NCBI RefSeq assembly: GCF_002192695.1
Contig: NZ_MTLG01000065.1
Span: forward strand, 62,001 to 126,000
Direction: 5' to 3'
Length of the DNA: 64,000 nt
DNA from: Achromobacter xylosoxidans
Lineage (GTDB): Bacteria; Pseudomonadota; Gammaproteobacteria; Burkholderiales; Burkholderiaceae_B
This document shows, one piece after another, positions 45,525 through 53,826 of this stretch. Below the pieces are notes generated by a model that was not told where the DNA came from, made no database searches, and worked only from the letters and a program-made list of their open reading frames with translations. Numbering within the stretch: the stretch's first letter is position 1; each line of letters starts with the position of its first letter. Made by a program: the position numbers and the translations under genes.

Positions 45525-47300
45525 CTACTTTTTCGGCACGGTGTCGCGCGTGACGCCGGCGCGCAGGAAGTCGAAGTCCACGCCCTGGTCGGCCTGGGTC
45601 ACGGTCTGCAGGAACAGCTTGCGGTAGCCGCGCTCGGCGACGGGGCGGACGATGGGCTGGGCCGCGGCGCGGCGCGCCAGTTCGGCGTCGTCCACCAGCA
45701 GCGCGATCTCGCGGTTGGCTACTGACAGGCGGATGCGGTCGCCGTTCTGCACGTAGGCCAGCGGGCCGCCGATGGCGGCTTCGGGTGTGACGTGCAGGAC
45801 GATGGTGCCGGCCGCGGTGCCGCTCATGCGGCCGTCGGAGATGCGCACCATGTCCTTCACGCCGGCGCGCGCCAGCTTCTTGGGGATGGGCATGTAGCCG
45901 GCTTCGGGCATGCCGGGCGCGCCGGTCGGGCCGATGCGCTTGAGCACGAGGATGTCTTCGGCGGTGACGTCCAGCGCTTCGTCGTCGATGCGCCGCGCCA
46001 TGTCCTCGGCGTCCTCGAACACCACGGCGCGGCCCTCGTGTTCCATCAGTTTGGGATTGGCTGCGGATTGCTTGATGATGGCGCCGCCCGGCGCCAGGTT
46101 GCCGCGCAGCACGGCCAGGCCGCCCACGGGGTAGATGGGCGAGGCCGCCGTGCGGATCACATCCTGCGGGAAGGCGGCAGGGGCGTCGTCCAGTTCCTCG
46201 CCCAGCGTGCGGCCCGACACGGTCAGCGCGTCCAGGTGCAGGTAGGGACGCAGTTCGCGCAGCAGCGCCGGCATGCCGCCAGCGTGGTGGAAGTCTTCCA
46301 TGTAGTGCTGGCCGGAGGGCTTCAGGTCCACCAGCACGGGCGTGTCGCGGCTGATGCGGTCCAGGCCGGCCAGGTCGATGTCTATGCCCAGGCGGCCGGC
46401 GATGGCTGTCAGGTGCACGATGCCGTTGGTGGAGCCGCCGATGGCCAGCAGCACGCGCAGGGCGTTCTCGATGGACTTGCCGGTGAGGATGCGGTCAGGC
46501 GTCAGGCGCGAGGCGGCCATGGCGACCGCCGTGGCGCCGGTCTTCTCGGCCACGCGCACGCGGTCGGCGGTGACGGCCGGGGCCGATGCGCCGCCGGCCA
46601 CCATCATGCCCAGGGCTTCGGTGATGCAGGCCATGGTGCTGGCCGTGCCCATCACCGAACAGGTGCCCACGCTGGCGACCAGCTGGTTGTTCACGTCCGA
46701 AATCTCAGCCGCGTCGATCTCTTCGGCGCGGTAGCGGCCCCAGTAGCGGCGGCAGTCGGTGCAGGCGCCCACGCGCTCGCCGCGGTGCGAGCCGGTCAGC
46801 ATGGAGCCGGTGACCAGCTGGATGGCGGGCACGCCGGCGGACGCGGCGCCCATCAGCTGGGCGGGCACGGTCTTGTCGCAGCCGCCGATCAGCACCACGG
46901 CGTCCATGGGTTGGGCGCGGATCATTTCCTCGGTGTCCATGGACATGAGGTTGCGCAGGTACATGCTGGTGGGCTGCGAGAAGCTCTCGTGCACCGAAAT
47001 GGTGGGGAAGTCCATGGGCAGGCCGCCCGCCAGCATGACGCCGCGCTTGACCGCTTCGATCAGTTGCGGGGCATTGCCGTGGCAGGGGTTATAGCTGCTG
47101 CCCGTGTTGACGATGCCGATGATGGGGCGCGACAGCGCGTCGTCGGTATAGCCTGCGCCCTTGATGAAGGCCTTGCGCAGGAACAGCGAAAAGCCGGTGT
47201 CGCCGTAGTTGGTGAGGCCGCGGGCCACGCCGCGCGCGGACTCGCCTTCACTGCCGAAAGGGCCCGGAGCAGGCGCCCCGTTCTTGGTCTCGTCCTTCAT
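45525..47300 (-). CDS. IlvD/Edd-family sugar-acid dehydratase
   Basis: Fe-S dehydratase of 591 residues. The three cluster cysteines are seen in GSSYNPCHGNAPQ, VLIGGCDKTVPAQ and SVGTCSVMGTASTM. The family signature DGRMSGTAAGTIVLHVTPEA is near the C-terminus. Its neighbours (GntR-FCD regulator, Bug-type binding protein) and its sequence style favour an aldonate (arabinonate or xylonate-like) dehydratase over the biosynthetic IlvD. No partner sugar dehydrogenase is in the window, so the substrate is open. Confidence 0.82.
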   Translation of the reverse strand: MKDETKNGAPAPGPFGSEGESARGVARGLTNYGDTGFSLFLRKAFIKGAGYTDDALSRPIIGIVNTGSSYNPCHGNAPQLIEAVKRGVMLAGGLPMDFPTISVHESFSQPTSMYLRNLMSMDTEEMIRAQPMDAVVLIGGCDKTVPAQLMGAASAGVPAIQLVTGSMLTGSHRGERVGACTDCRRYWGRYRAEEIDAAEISDVNNQLVASVGTCSVMGTASTMACITEALGMMVAGGASAPAVTADRVRVAEKTGATAVAMAASRLTPDRILTGKSIENALRVLLAIGGSTNGIVHLTAIAGRLGIDIDLAGLDRISRDTPVLVDLKPSGQHYMEDFHHAGGMPALLRELRPYLHLDALTVSGRTLGEELDDAPAAFPQDVIRTAASPIYPVGGLAVLRGNLAPGGAIIKQSAANPKLMEHEGRAVVFEDAEDMARRIDDEALDVTAEDILVLKRIGPTGAPGMPEAGYMPIPKKLARAGVKDMVRISDGRMSGTAAGTIVLHVTPEAAIGGPLAYVQNGDRIRLSVANREIALLVDDAELARRAAAQPIVRPVAERGYRKLFLQTVTQADQGVDFDFLRAGVTRDTVPKK

Positions 47301-47311
47301 TCTTTATCTCG

Positions 47312-47411
47312 ATAATATTATTGATAATCTGATCACAGCATCATAGCCAGCCTTTGAAAATGCCCGCAAGCGATTTATCAGCGCCGTTCAATTGATCTTT
47401 TTTATAGATCA
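47312..47411. promoter_or_regulatory. Palindromic sites in the dehydratase / Bug divergent promoter
   Basis: ATAATATTAT (47312-47321, perfect palindrome) lies beside the dehydratase start and may be the GntR site. TGATCT-N7-AGATCA (47393-47411) has the same half-sites and spacing as the one before the LysR gene at 21010. The 220-base region is AT-rich and carries no gene. Confidence 0.45.
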
Positions 47412-47520
47412 GTCGATAGAAAAATTCTGATTCTTCAATCAAGTTGCCGAACCTACACTGGCGCGATTGGCGAGCCGGGCGTCCCTATCATTCCTATACC
47501 CATCCCGGCAGGAGACCTAC

Positions 47521-48516
47521 ATGTCAGACCTGCGTCTGCGGCCGCGCCGCGCCGTGTTGTTTTCCCTGCTGGCCTTGTGCGCCGGCGCATCCGCTCCCGC
47601 CCTGGCCGCCGACGCCTACCCGGACAAGCCCATCCGCATGATCGTGCCGTACCCGCCCGGGGGCGCGACCGACGTGATCGGCCGCGTGCTGGCGCAGGAA
47701 CTGACCGGCGCGCTGGGCCAGTCGGTGATCGTGGAGAACCGCGCGGGCGCCGCCGGCAACATCGGCGCCGACCAGGTCGCCAAGGCGCAGCCCGACGGCT
47801 ACACGCTGCTGATGGGCGCGCTGACCAGCCATTCCATCAACGCCGCCCTGTACCGCGGCCGCGTCACCTATGACGTGGAAAAGAGCTTCGCGCCGGTGTC
47901 CATCGTGGGCACGGTGCCGCTGGTGTTCGTGGTGAATCCGTCGGTCCAGGCGAAGACGCTGGCCGAGTTCATCGCGCTGGCCAAGTCCAAGCCCGGCTAC
48001 ATCACCATGGGATCGGCCGGCAATGGTTCGCCCCAGCATCTGGCCGCCGAAATGTTCAAGCGCACCGCCGGCGTGGAGGTGCTGCACGTGCCCTACAAGG
48101 GCAGCGGCCCGGCCATGACCGACCTGATGGGCGGGCAGGTGCTCAGCATGATCGAAACCGTGCCCGCGGCGCAGGGCAACGTCAAGGCCGGCAAGCTGCG
48201 CGCGCTGGCGGTGACGTCGGCTGCGCGCGTGGATGCGCTGCCGGATGTGCCGACCGCGGCCGAAGCGGGCCTGAAGGACTTCGAGGTCAGCTCGATGTTC
48301 GGCATCGTGGCGCCGGCCAATACCCCGGCGCCGGTGATCGAGCGCCTGAACGGCGAGCTGAAGAAGATCCTGGCCAAGCCCGAGGTCAAGGCGTCGCTGC
48401 TGAATCAGGGCGCCATCGCCACCTGGACCACGCCGGCCGACGCCAGCGCCCGCGTATCGGCCGAACTGGCGCGCTGGACCAAGGTCATCGACGAGGCGGG
48501 CGTGAAGGGAGATTAA
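47521..48516 (+). CDS. Bug-family tripartite tricarboxylate binding protein
   Basis: Periplasmic TctC/Bug binding protein, 331 residues. The signal is VLFSLLALCAGASAPALAA. The hallmark start of the mature protein is YPDKPIRMIVPYPPGGATDVIGRVLAQELTGALGQ, and ligand loops lie near GAAGNIGADQVAKAQPDGYTLL and VPYKGSGPAMTDLMGGQV. The ATG at 47521 follows CAGGAG at eight bases. No TctA or TctB membrane genes are next to it, which is normal for the expanded Bug families of Alcaligenaceae. It is divergent from the dehydratase and may bind the same organic acid. Confidence 0.9.
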   Translation: MSDLRLRPRRAVLFSLLALCAGASAPALAADAYPDKPIRMIVPYPPGGATDVIGRVLAQELTGALGQSVIVENRAGAAGNIGADQVAKAQPDGYTLLMGALTSHSINAALYRGRVTYDVEKSFAPVSIVGTVPLVFVVNPSVQAKTLAEFIALAKSKPGYITMGSAGNGSPQHLAAEMFKRTAGVEVLHVPYKGSGPAMTDLMGGQVLSMIETVPAAQGNVKAGKLRALAVTSAARVDALPDVPTAAEAGLKDFEVSSMFGIVAPANTPAPVIERLNGELKKILAKPEVKASLLNQGAIATWTTPADASARVSAELARWTKVIDEAGVKGD

Positions 48517-48545
48517 TACCCCTAAAGTTGTGGCTTTACGTCACA

Positions 48546-48582
48546 CGCCGGAAGTTCCGCCCGGAACCTCCGGCGATTTTGT
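48546..48582 (+). terminator. Intrinsic terminator after Bug gene
   Basis: CGCCGGA and TCCGGCG arms with an inner GTTCC/GGAAC pair form a long hairpin, followed by ATTTTGTTT. It lies 30 bases after the stop codon. The rest of the 287-base gap to rpfR holds no gene. Confidence 0.75.
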
Positions 48583-48803
48583 TTGCGCGCACGGCCGCGA
48601 AAGACGCAACAAGGCTTGCGCGCAAACTGGGAAAGACGCACTGAAAAAAGGGTGGATGCAAAGTTTTGCGCTATGAACCACCAAAGGGGACGCAATAAAC
48701 CGCAATAAAGTACGCGCGAGATTGTATACAGTGGTTGACCCCGAATAGACTAGGCCGTAATGTAGTTTGCGGGCCTTCCCAGGACGGCAGAAGGGGGATA
48801 ACA

Positions 48804-50801
48804 ATGACAGACGACCAGGACGAAAAGTCGATTCTGTACACGCATTTCGGAACGCATAGTCCGTATTGGCGTCTGTCCGCCGATAGCGACGCGTTCGAAC
48901 TAGCAGCAGTCAAGGGCGCAGCCAATATCGCGATGGCGTTGCGCGCGGAACAAGCCGAGACGATACGCAGCCTGACGGGCATCACGTCCAGCGTGCGCAT
49001 CGACATCTCGTTGTATGGCGACATGCTCCGGCTCCACCTGGTGGGCCGCAAGATCAATCCCAACGAATGGGCGGGCACCGCGTCGGCCCATTCGGACACT
49101 GAATCCGTGGCCAAGGATCTGGTCGAAGGCCTGTCCTTCGCCGAGACCGTGGTGTCCGAGGCCAACTCGGTCATCGTCATCGTCGACCAGAACGGCCGGG
49201 TGCAGCGCTTCAACAAGCTCAGCGAGGAATACACCGGCAAGCGCGAGCAGGACATCATCGGCCGCAGCGTGTTCGAGATGTTCATGACGCGCGAAGAGGC
49301 GATCGCCTCGCGCCGCAATATCGCCGAGTTCTACAAGCGCGGGCAATCCTACGAGGCCGAGCGCCTCATCAATACGGTCAAGGGGCCGCGCCTCTTCCTG
49401 TTCCGCAACAAGTTCGTCACCAGCGGCAGCGGCGAAAAGCGCGTCTACCTGATCTGCTCGGGCACCGACATCACCGAGGAACGACAGGCGCAGGAGCGCC
49501 TGCGGGTGCTGGCCAATACCGACATGCTGACCAACCTGCCCAACCGCCACGCGATCACCACGCGGCTGAAGGCGGCGCTGGCGGCGGGCCAGGACGGGCG
49601 GGGCGGCGTGCTGTTCCTGGACCTGGACAATTTCAAGCGCATCAACGACCACTACGGCCACGGCTTCGGCGACCGGCTGCTGAAGTCGGTGGCGGTGGCG
49701 ATTTCCTCCTGCCTGTCCGACGGCCAGACCCTGGCGCGGCTGGGCGGCGACGAATTCATCGTGCTGCACGAAGCCGCCCAGACCTGGGAGTTGGAGGCCA
49801 CCGCGCAGCGCATCATCGAGCGCCTGCGCGAGCCGTTCCGCCAGGGGCTGATCGAGGTCTACACCAGCTGCTCCATCGGCATCGCCATGTATCCCGATCA
49901 TGGCGCAGACCTGGACAGCGTGGTGCGCAGCGCCGACATCGCCATGTATGTGGCCAAGGAAGCCGGGCGCCATACCTACCGCGTGTTCCAGCCCGAGATG
50001 GACCGCCGCAACGCGGACTACGTGTGGCTGGACACCAATCTGCGCAAGGCCCTGGCCGAAGACCATCTGATGCTGTACTACCAGCCCAAGCTGGCGGGGC
50101 GCAACGGCGAGGTCGACGGGGTCGAAGCCCTGGTGCGCTGGCGCTCGCCGGAGCGCGGCATGGTCGGCCCCGCCGTCTTCATTCCCTATGCCGAGGAATC
50201 GGGCCTGATCTCGCCGCTGGGCGTGTGGGTCATGCGCGAGGCGGCCCGGCAGGCCGCGGCCTGGAAGCGCGATGGCCTGAACATCCGCATTGCCATCAAC
50301 GTGTCGCCGCGGCAGTTGAACGACAAGGGCGTGGTCAGCGACTTCATGCGCGCCATCAACGACGCCAGCCTGGATCCCTGCCTGCTGGACATCGAATTGA
50401 CGGAAAGCTGCCTGATCGACGACGAAGGCGCCGCCATCGAACTGATCAAGCAATTCCGCCAGTTGGGCGCGCGCGTCCACCTGGACGATTTCGGCACCGG
50501 CTATTCGTCGCTGTCGCAGCTTGCCCGCATTCCGCTGGACGCGATCAAGCTGGACGCCAGCTTCGTGCGCGGCGTCAACGAGAACCCGGTGTCGCAGGCG
50601 CTGGCGCGCGCCATCGTCGCCGTGGCGCGCACGCTGGAACTGAAGGTGATCGCCGAGGGCGTGGAAACCGCCGAAGAGGCGGGTTTCGTGGACTCGCTGG
50701 GGGTGGACGCCAAGCAGGGCTACCTGTACGCCAAGCCCATGCCGGCGGCGGAACTGACCGCCTGGCTGGCCCAGCGCCGCCGGCTGCATCTTATCGCCTG
50801 A
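48804..50801 (+). CDS. rpfR: RpfR-type c-di-GMP receptor enzyme (FI-PAS-GGDEF-EAL)
   Basis: Sensor and turnover enzyme for cyclic di-GMP that responds to the fatty-acid signal made by RpfF. It has 665 residues. The N-terminal RpfF-interaction-type domain (SILYTHFGTHSPYWRLSAD, about residues 8-90) is followed by PAS (SVIVIVDQNGRVQRFNKLSEEYTG, about 125-235). The GGDEF domain has an intact LGGDEF site near residue 311, and the EAL domain has GVEALVRW near 438 and the later HLDDFGTGYSSLSQLARIP. The whole architecture and sequence style follow RpfR and enterobacterial PdeR (Gmr). The start at 48804 has an AAGGGGG site. It converges on rpfF with a 24-base gap. Confidence 0.92.
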   Translation: MTDDQDEKSILYTHFGTHSPYWRLSADSDAFELAAVKGAANIAMALRAEQAETIRSLTGITSSVRIDISLYGDMLRLHLVGRKINPNEWAGTASAHSDTESVAKDLVEGLSFAETVVSEANSVIVIVDQNGRVQRFNKLSEEYTGKREQDIIGRSVFEMFMTREEAIASRRNIAEFYKRGQSYEAERLINTVKGPRLFLFRNKFVTSGSGEKRVYLICSGTDITEERQAQERLRVLANTDMLTNLPNRHAITTRLKAALAAGQDGRGGVLFLDLDNFKRINDHYGHGFGDRLLKSVAVAISSCLSDGQTLARLGGDEFIVLHEAAQTWELEATAQRIIERLREPFRQGLIEVYTSCSIGIAMYPDHGADLDSVVRSADIAMYVAKEAGRHTYRVFQPEMDRRNADYVWLDTNLRKALAEDHLMLYYQPKLAGRNGEVDGVEALVRWRSPERGMVGPAVFIPYAEESGLISPLGVWVMREAARQAAAWKRDGLNIRIAINVSPRQLNDKGVVSDFMRAINDASLDPCLLDIELTESCLIDDEGAAIELIKQFRQLGARVHLDDFGTGYSSLSQLARIPLDAIKLDASFVRGVNENPVSQALARAIVAVARTLELKVIAEGVETAEEAGFVDSLGVDAKQGYLYAKPMPAAELTAWLAQRRRLHLIA

Positions 50802-50825
50802 CGCAGCCGGCAGCGCGTCGCCGGA

Positions 50826-51710
50826 TCAATGCATGGTGGCTTCCAGCGCGGACTCCGCGCTGGAAGAACTGCGGCGGTTCTGTGCCATCACCAGGCGTTC
50901 CATGTAGGCGCGGTCCTTCGGGTCGATCGAGAACGCGGCTTCGACCCAATCCTCGGTAATGTCCATCAGCTCCGAACGCGGCAGGCTCAGCACGCGCTGG
51001 CGCGCGCGCAGCATGGCGCGCATGCCGTTGAGCTTGGGCCGCATCACGTCGATGAAGGTGCGGGTGGCCTTGTAGGCGTCGCCCGGCTCGAACAGCACGT
51101 CGACCAGGCCCTTGCCATGGAACCATTCGGCGGTGTGCGATTCGCCCGTGCTGATCAGTTCTTCCGCCAGCTTCATGCCCGAACGCCGCGCGACCAGCGA
51201 ATAGCCGCCCATGCCGGGGAAGAGGTTGAACGCCATTTCAGGAAAGCCCATGCGGGCGGTGTTCTGCGCCAGGACGAAGTGGTGGGCCAGGGCCGCCTCG
51301 AAGCCGCCGCCCAATGCGGTGCCCTCGATCATCGCCAGCGAGATCGCGCCGGTGTCGAAGCCGCGGGTGGCGGCATGCACGCAATCCACGCAAGCCCGGG
51401 CGTACGCCCGTAGCGCTTCGCGCTTGCCGGTGCGTATGGCTTCCGCAAAGAAATTCAGATCGCCGCCCACGTTGTAGATCTGAGGAACGAGGGAACCGGT
51501 GACCCAGAAGTCGATGGGCAGGCCGGAGTCCTTGGCGGCGCGCGCCAGGGTCATGATCTCGTCGATCAGTTCATGGTTGAAGCACGGACGCGGTTGAGCG
51601 CGAAGCATCATCCACATGACCCGGCGTCCCTCCTCGTAGAACGCCGAGAGCTGCTTCAGGTTGCCTGCGGCGGTGAAGGGGTGGCAATCCGGATGAATGA
51701 GTTGATTCAT
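50826..51710 (-). CDS. rpfF: DSF-family signal synthase RpfF (crotonase fold)
   Basis: Crotonase-fold enzyme that makes a cis-2-unsaturated fatty acid signal from acyl-ACP by dehydration and thioester cleavage. The 294 residues contain the RpfF pattern: LRAQPRPCFNHELIDEI, then SLAMIEGTALGGGFEAALAHHFVLAQ (first active-site Glu) and MGFPEMAFNLFPGMGGYSL (second Glu). The length and C-terminal region fit RpfF rather than a beta-oxidation hydratase. It is directly convergent with rpfR, the arrangement known from Burkholderia. Most likely product: BDSF or a related C12 signal (inference). Confidence 0.9.
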   Translation of the reverse strand: MNQLIHPDCHPFTAAGNLKQLSAFYEEGRRVMWMMLRAQPRPCFNHELIDEIMTLARAAKDSGLPIDFWVTGSLVPQIYNVGGDLNFFAEAIRTGKREALRAYARACVDCVHAATRGFDTGAISLAMIEGTALGGGFEAALAHHFVLAQNTARMGFPEMAFNLFPGMGGYSLVARRSGMKLAEELISTGESHTAEWFHGKGLVDVLFEPGDAYKATRTFIDVMRPKLNGMRAMLRARQRVLSLPRSELMDITEDWVEAAFSIDPKDRAYMERLVMAQNRRSSSSAESALEATMH

Positions 51711-52056
51711 TTACTTTCGTCCAATTGATCAAGGTGAGTCGGAGTACTACGGGATCAGCCTAATACAGACCTTCCGGCTCTCGTCTCATGCAAACCTCGT
51801 CCAGCTGGCCAGACTTGTCCGTAAGTCAAAGGCCCGAGTGATCAACGGAATAAAGCGGTGAGCGCGCGCGGCCGCTCAACCCATCAGGCGATGGGGGCAT
51901 GGGTAAAACGGATGAGGGATACACGCAATTTCGCGGCTATCGGGGCGATGCGCCGCGCGCGCGCCTGCGGCTGCGCGCTCATGCGTAGGGATGAGGGATG
52001 GCGCGGCCGGGCGGCCGCGCGCGGGCTTGCGTCTTGTCGTTTCGGAATGCGCCGGG
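51711..52056. other. Intergenic region upstream of rpfF
   Basis: About 345 bases between rpfF (start) and the end of an SDR gene, both minus strand. The right half is GC-rich with Arg/Ala-like shadow frames and no supported gene. The left half, next to rpfF, is where its promoter would be. No terminator for the SDR gene is obvious. Confidence 0.4.
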
Positions 52057-52800
52057 TCAGGCGACGCCGCCGTTGGCGCGCAGGATCTGGCCGTTGACCC
52101 AGCCGGCCTCCGGACCCGCCAGGAACGACACCACATTGGCGATGTCCTCGGGCTGGCCCAGGCGTTCCAGCGGCGGCATCTTGGCGTAGTGCTCGATCAG
52201 CTCGGGGCTCTTGCCGTTCAGGAAGAGTTCGGTGGCGACGGGGCCGGGCGCCACCGCGTTGACGGTGATGCGGCGGCCGCGCAACTCCTTGGCGAACACT
52301 TGGGTCAGGCTTTCCACCGCCGCCTTGCTGGCGATGTAGACGGAGTAGTTCGGCAGGTTGAGCGCGATGGTGGTGCTGGAGACGTTGACGATGCTGCCGC
52401 CGTCGGCCAGCCGCGTGGCGGCCTCGCGCAGCGTATTGAAGGTGCCGCGGGTGTTGATGCCGAAGGTCTGTTCGTAGAGTTCGTCGCTGGTCTCGGCCAG
52501 CGGCACCATCTTCAGGATGCCGGCGCTGTTGACCAGCACGTCGATGCGGCCCAGTCCGGCTTCCACCTGGTCGAACATGGCGCGCACTTCGTCCGCCCGG
52601 GACACGTCGGCGCGCACCGCCAGGGCGCGGCCGCCCGCCGCGCGGATGTCGTCGGCCAGGGCCTCGGCCTCGGCGGCGCTGGACGCGTAGTTGATGGCGA
52701 CGGCGTGGCCGTCGCGCGCCAGGCGGCGGACGACGGCGGCGCCGATGCCGCGCGATCCGCCGGTGACGAGTGCGATGCGTTGCGAGGCCTGGGTGTTCAT
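52057..52800 (-). CDS. Short-chain dehydrogenase/reductase (SDR)
   Basis: Classical SDR of 247 residues: cofactor motif TGGSRGIGAAV, NSAG motif in DVLVNSAGILK, and the catalytic Ser/Tyr/Lys set in VNVSSTTIAL and YSVYIASKAA. The C-terminal family end is GQILRANGG. The residues after strand two (NYASSAAEAEAL) fit NADP(H). It is divergent from a LysR gene, its likely regulator. The substrate is unknown. Confidence 0.87.
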   Translation of the reverse strand: MNTQASQRIALVTGGSRGIGAAVVRRLARDGHAVAINYASSAAEAEALADDIRAAGGRALAVRADVSRADEVRAMFDQVEAGLGRIDVLVNSAGILKMVPLAETSDELYEQTFGINTRGTFNTLREAATRLADGGSIVNVSSTTIALNLPNYSVYIASKAAVESLTQVFAKELRGRRITVNAVAPGPVATELFLNGKSPELIEHYAKMPPLERLGQPEDIANVVSFLAGPEAGWVNGQILRANGGVA

Positions 52801-52914
52801 GTCGTATCTCCGGTTGTATGGGGGTGAGGCGTATCTTGAACTATTCCAGAAAAAAGATAATTACTCTATATTCACTAACATAATTTCATTTACATTAATA
52901 ATGGGCGGCTAAGC

Positions 52915-53826
52915 ATGGACCGGTTCCAGGAAATGCAGGTGTTCGTGCGCATCGCCGAAAGGCGCAGCTTTTCCCAGGCCGCCGAGGACCTGCAGATCCC
53001 TCGTCCCACGGTCACCAATCTGGTCAAGCGGATGGAGGCGCGCCTGGGCGCCCGGCTGCTGGAACGCACCACGCGCCAGGTGCGGCTCACCCATGACGGC
53101 GAGGCCCATTACCAGCGCTGCGTGCGGCTTCTGGCGGATCTGGAGGAGGCCGACGGCGCGTTCCTGGATACCTCGCCCAAGGGCCTCTTGCGGGTCAATG
53201 CGCAGGGCACGCTGGCCAGGTTCTTCGTCATGCCGGGCCTGCCGGCCTTTCTGGAGCGCTATCCCGACATCGTGCTGCAGCTGGGCGAGGACGACCGGCT
53301 GGTGGACCTGGTGCGCGAAGGCGTGGATTGCGTGCTGCGCACCGGCACGCTGCAGGACTCTTCGCTGGTGGGGCGGCAGATCGCGCTGATGCCGCAAGTC
53401 ACGGTGGCCAGCCCGGCCTATCTGGCGCGCCATGGCGAGCCGCAGAGTCTGGAAGACCTGGAAGGCCACCGGGCGGTGGACTACCTGTCCAGCGCCACGG
53501 GGCGCAGCCTGCCGCTGGATTTCATGGTCGAGGGCAAGGCTGTGCAGGTACGCCCCAGCGCCGTGGTCAGCGTCACCGGCGCGGAACTCTATACCGGCGC
53601 GGCGCTGGCCGGCCTGGGATTGGTGCAGGTGCCGCGCTACCGCATTGAACGCGAGCTGGCGGCGGGCGAGCTGAAGATCGTGCTGCCCGACGCGCCGCCC
53701 GCGCCCATGCCCGTGTCGGTGCTGTACCCGCAAAACCGCCAGGTGTCGGCGCGGGTGCGCGTGTTCACGCAATGGCTGGCGCAGGTCATCGCCGCCGGCC
53801 TGGCTCAGACAATGCCGGTCAGGTAG
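52915..53826 (+). CDS. LysR-type transcriptional regulator
   Basis: A 303-residue regulator beginning MDRFQEMQVFVRIAERRSFSQAAEDLQIPRPTVTNLVKRMEA (helix-turn-helix), with a C-terminal effector domain that includes LLRVNAQGTLARFFVMPGLPAFLERYP, typical of the AaeR/DsdC-type subgroup regulating SDR and quinone genes. It is divergent from the SDR gene across an AT-rich 114-base region. Its 3' end overlaps the convergent permease gene by 22 bases. Confidence 0.86.
   Translation: MDRFQEMQVFVRIAERRSFSQAAEDLQIPRPTVTNLVKRMEARLGARLLERTTRQVRLTHDGEAHYQRCVRLLADLEEADGAFLDTSPKGLLRVNAQGTLARFFVMPGLPAFLERYPDIVLQLGEDDRLVDLVREGVDCVLRTGTLQDSSLVGRQIALMPQVTVASPAYLARHGEPQSLEDLEGHRAVDYLSSATGRSLPLDFMVEGKAVQVRPSAVVSVTGAELYTGAALAGLGLVQVPRYRIERELAAGELKIVLPDAPPAPMPVSVLYPQNRQVSARVRVFTQWLAQVIAAGLAQTMPVR

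Noticed and set aside
45792..47315. A 507-codon plus-strand frame over the dehydratase gene
   Set aside because: Antisense shadow; the minus-strand dehydratase has all three cluster cysteines and the family signature.
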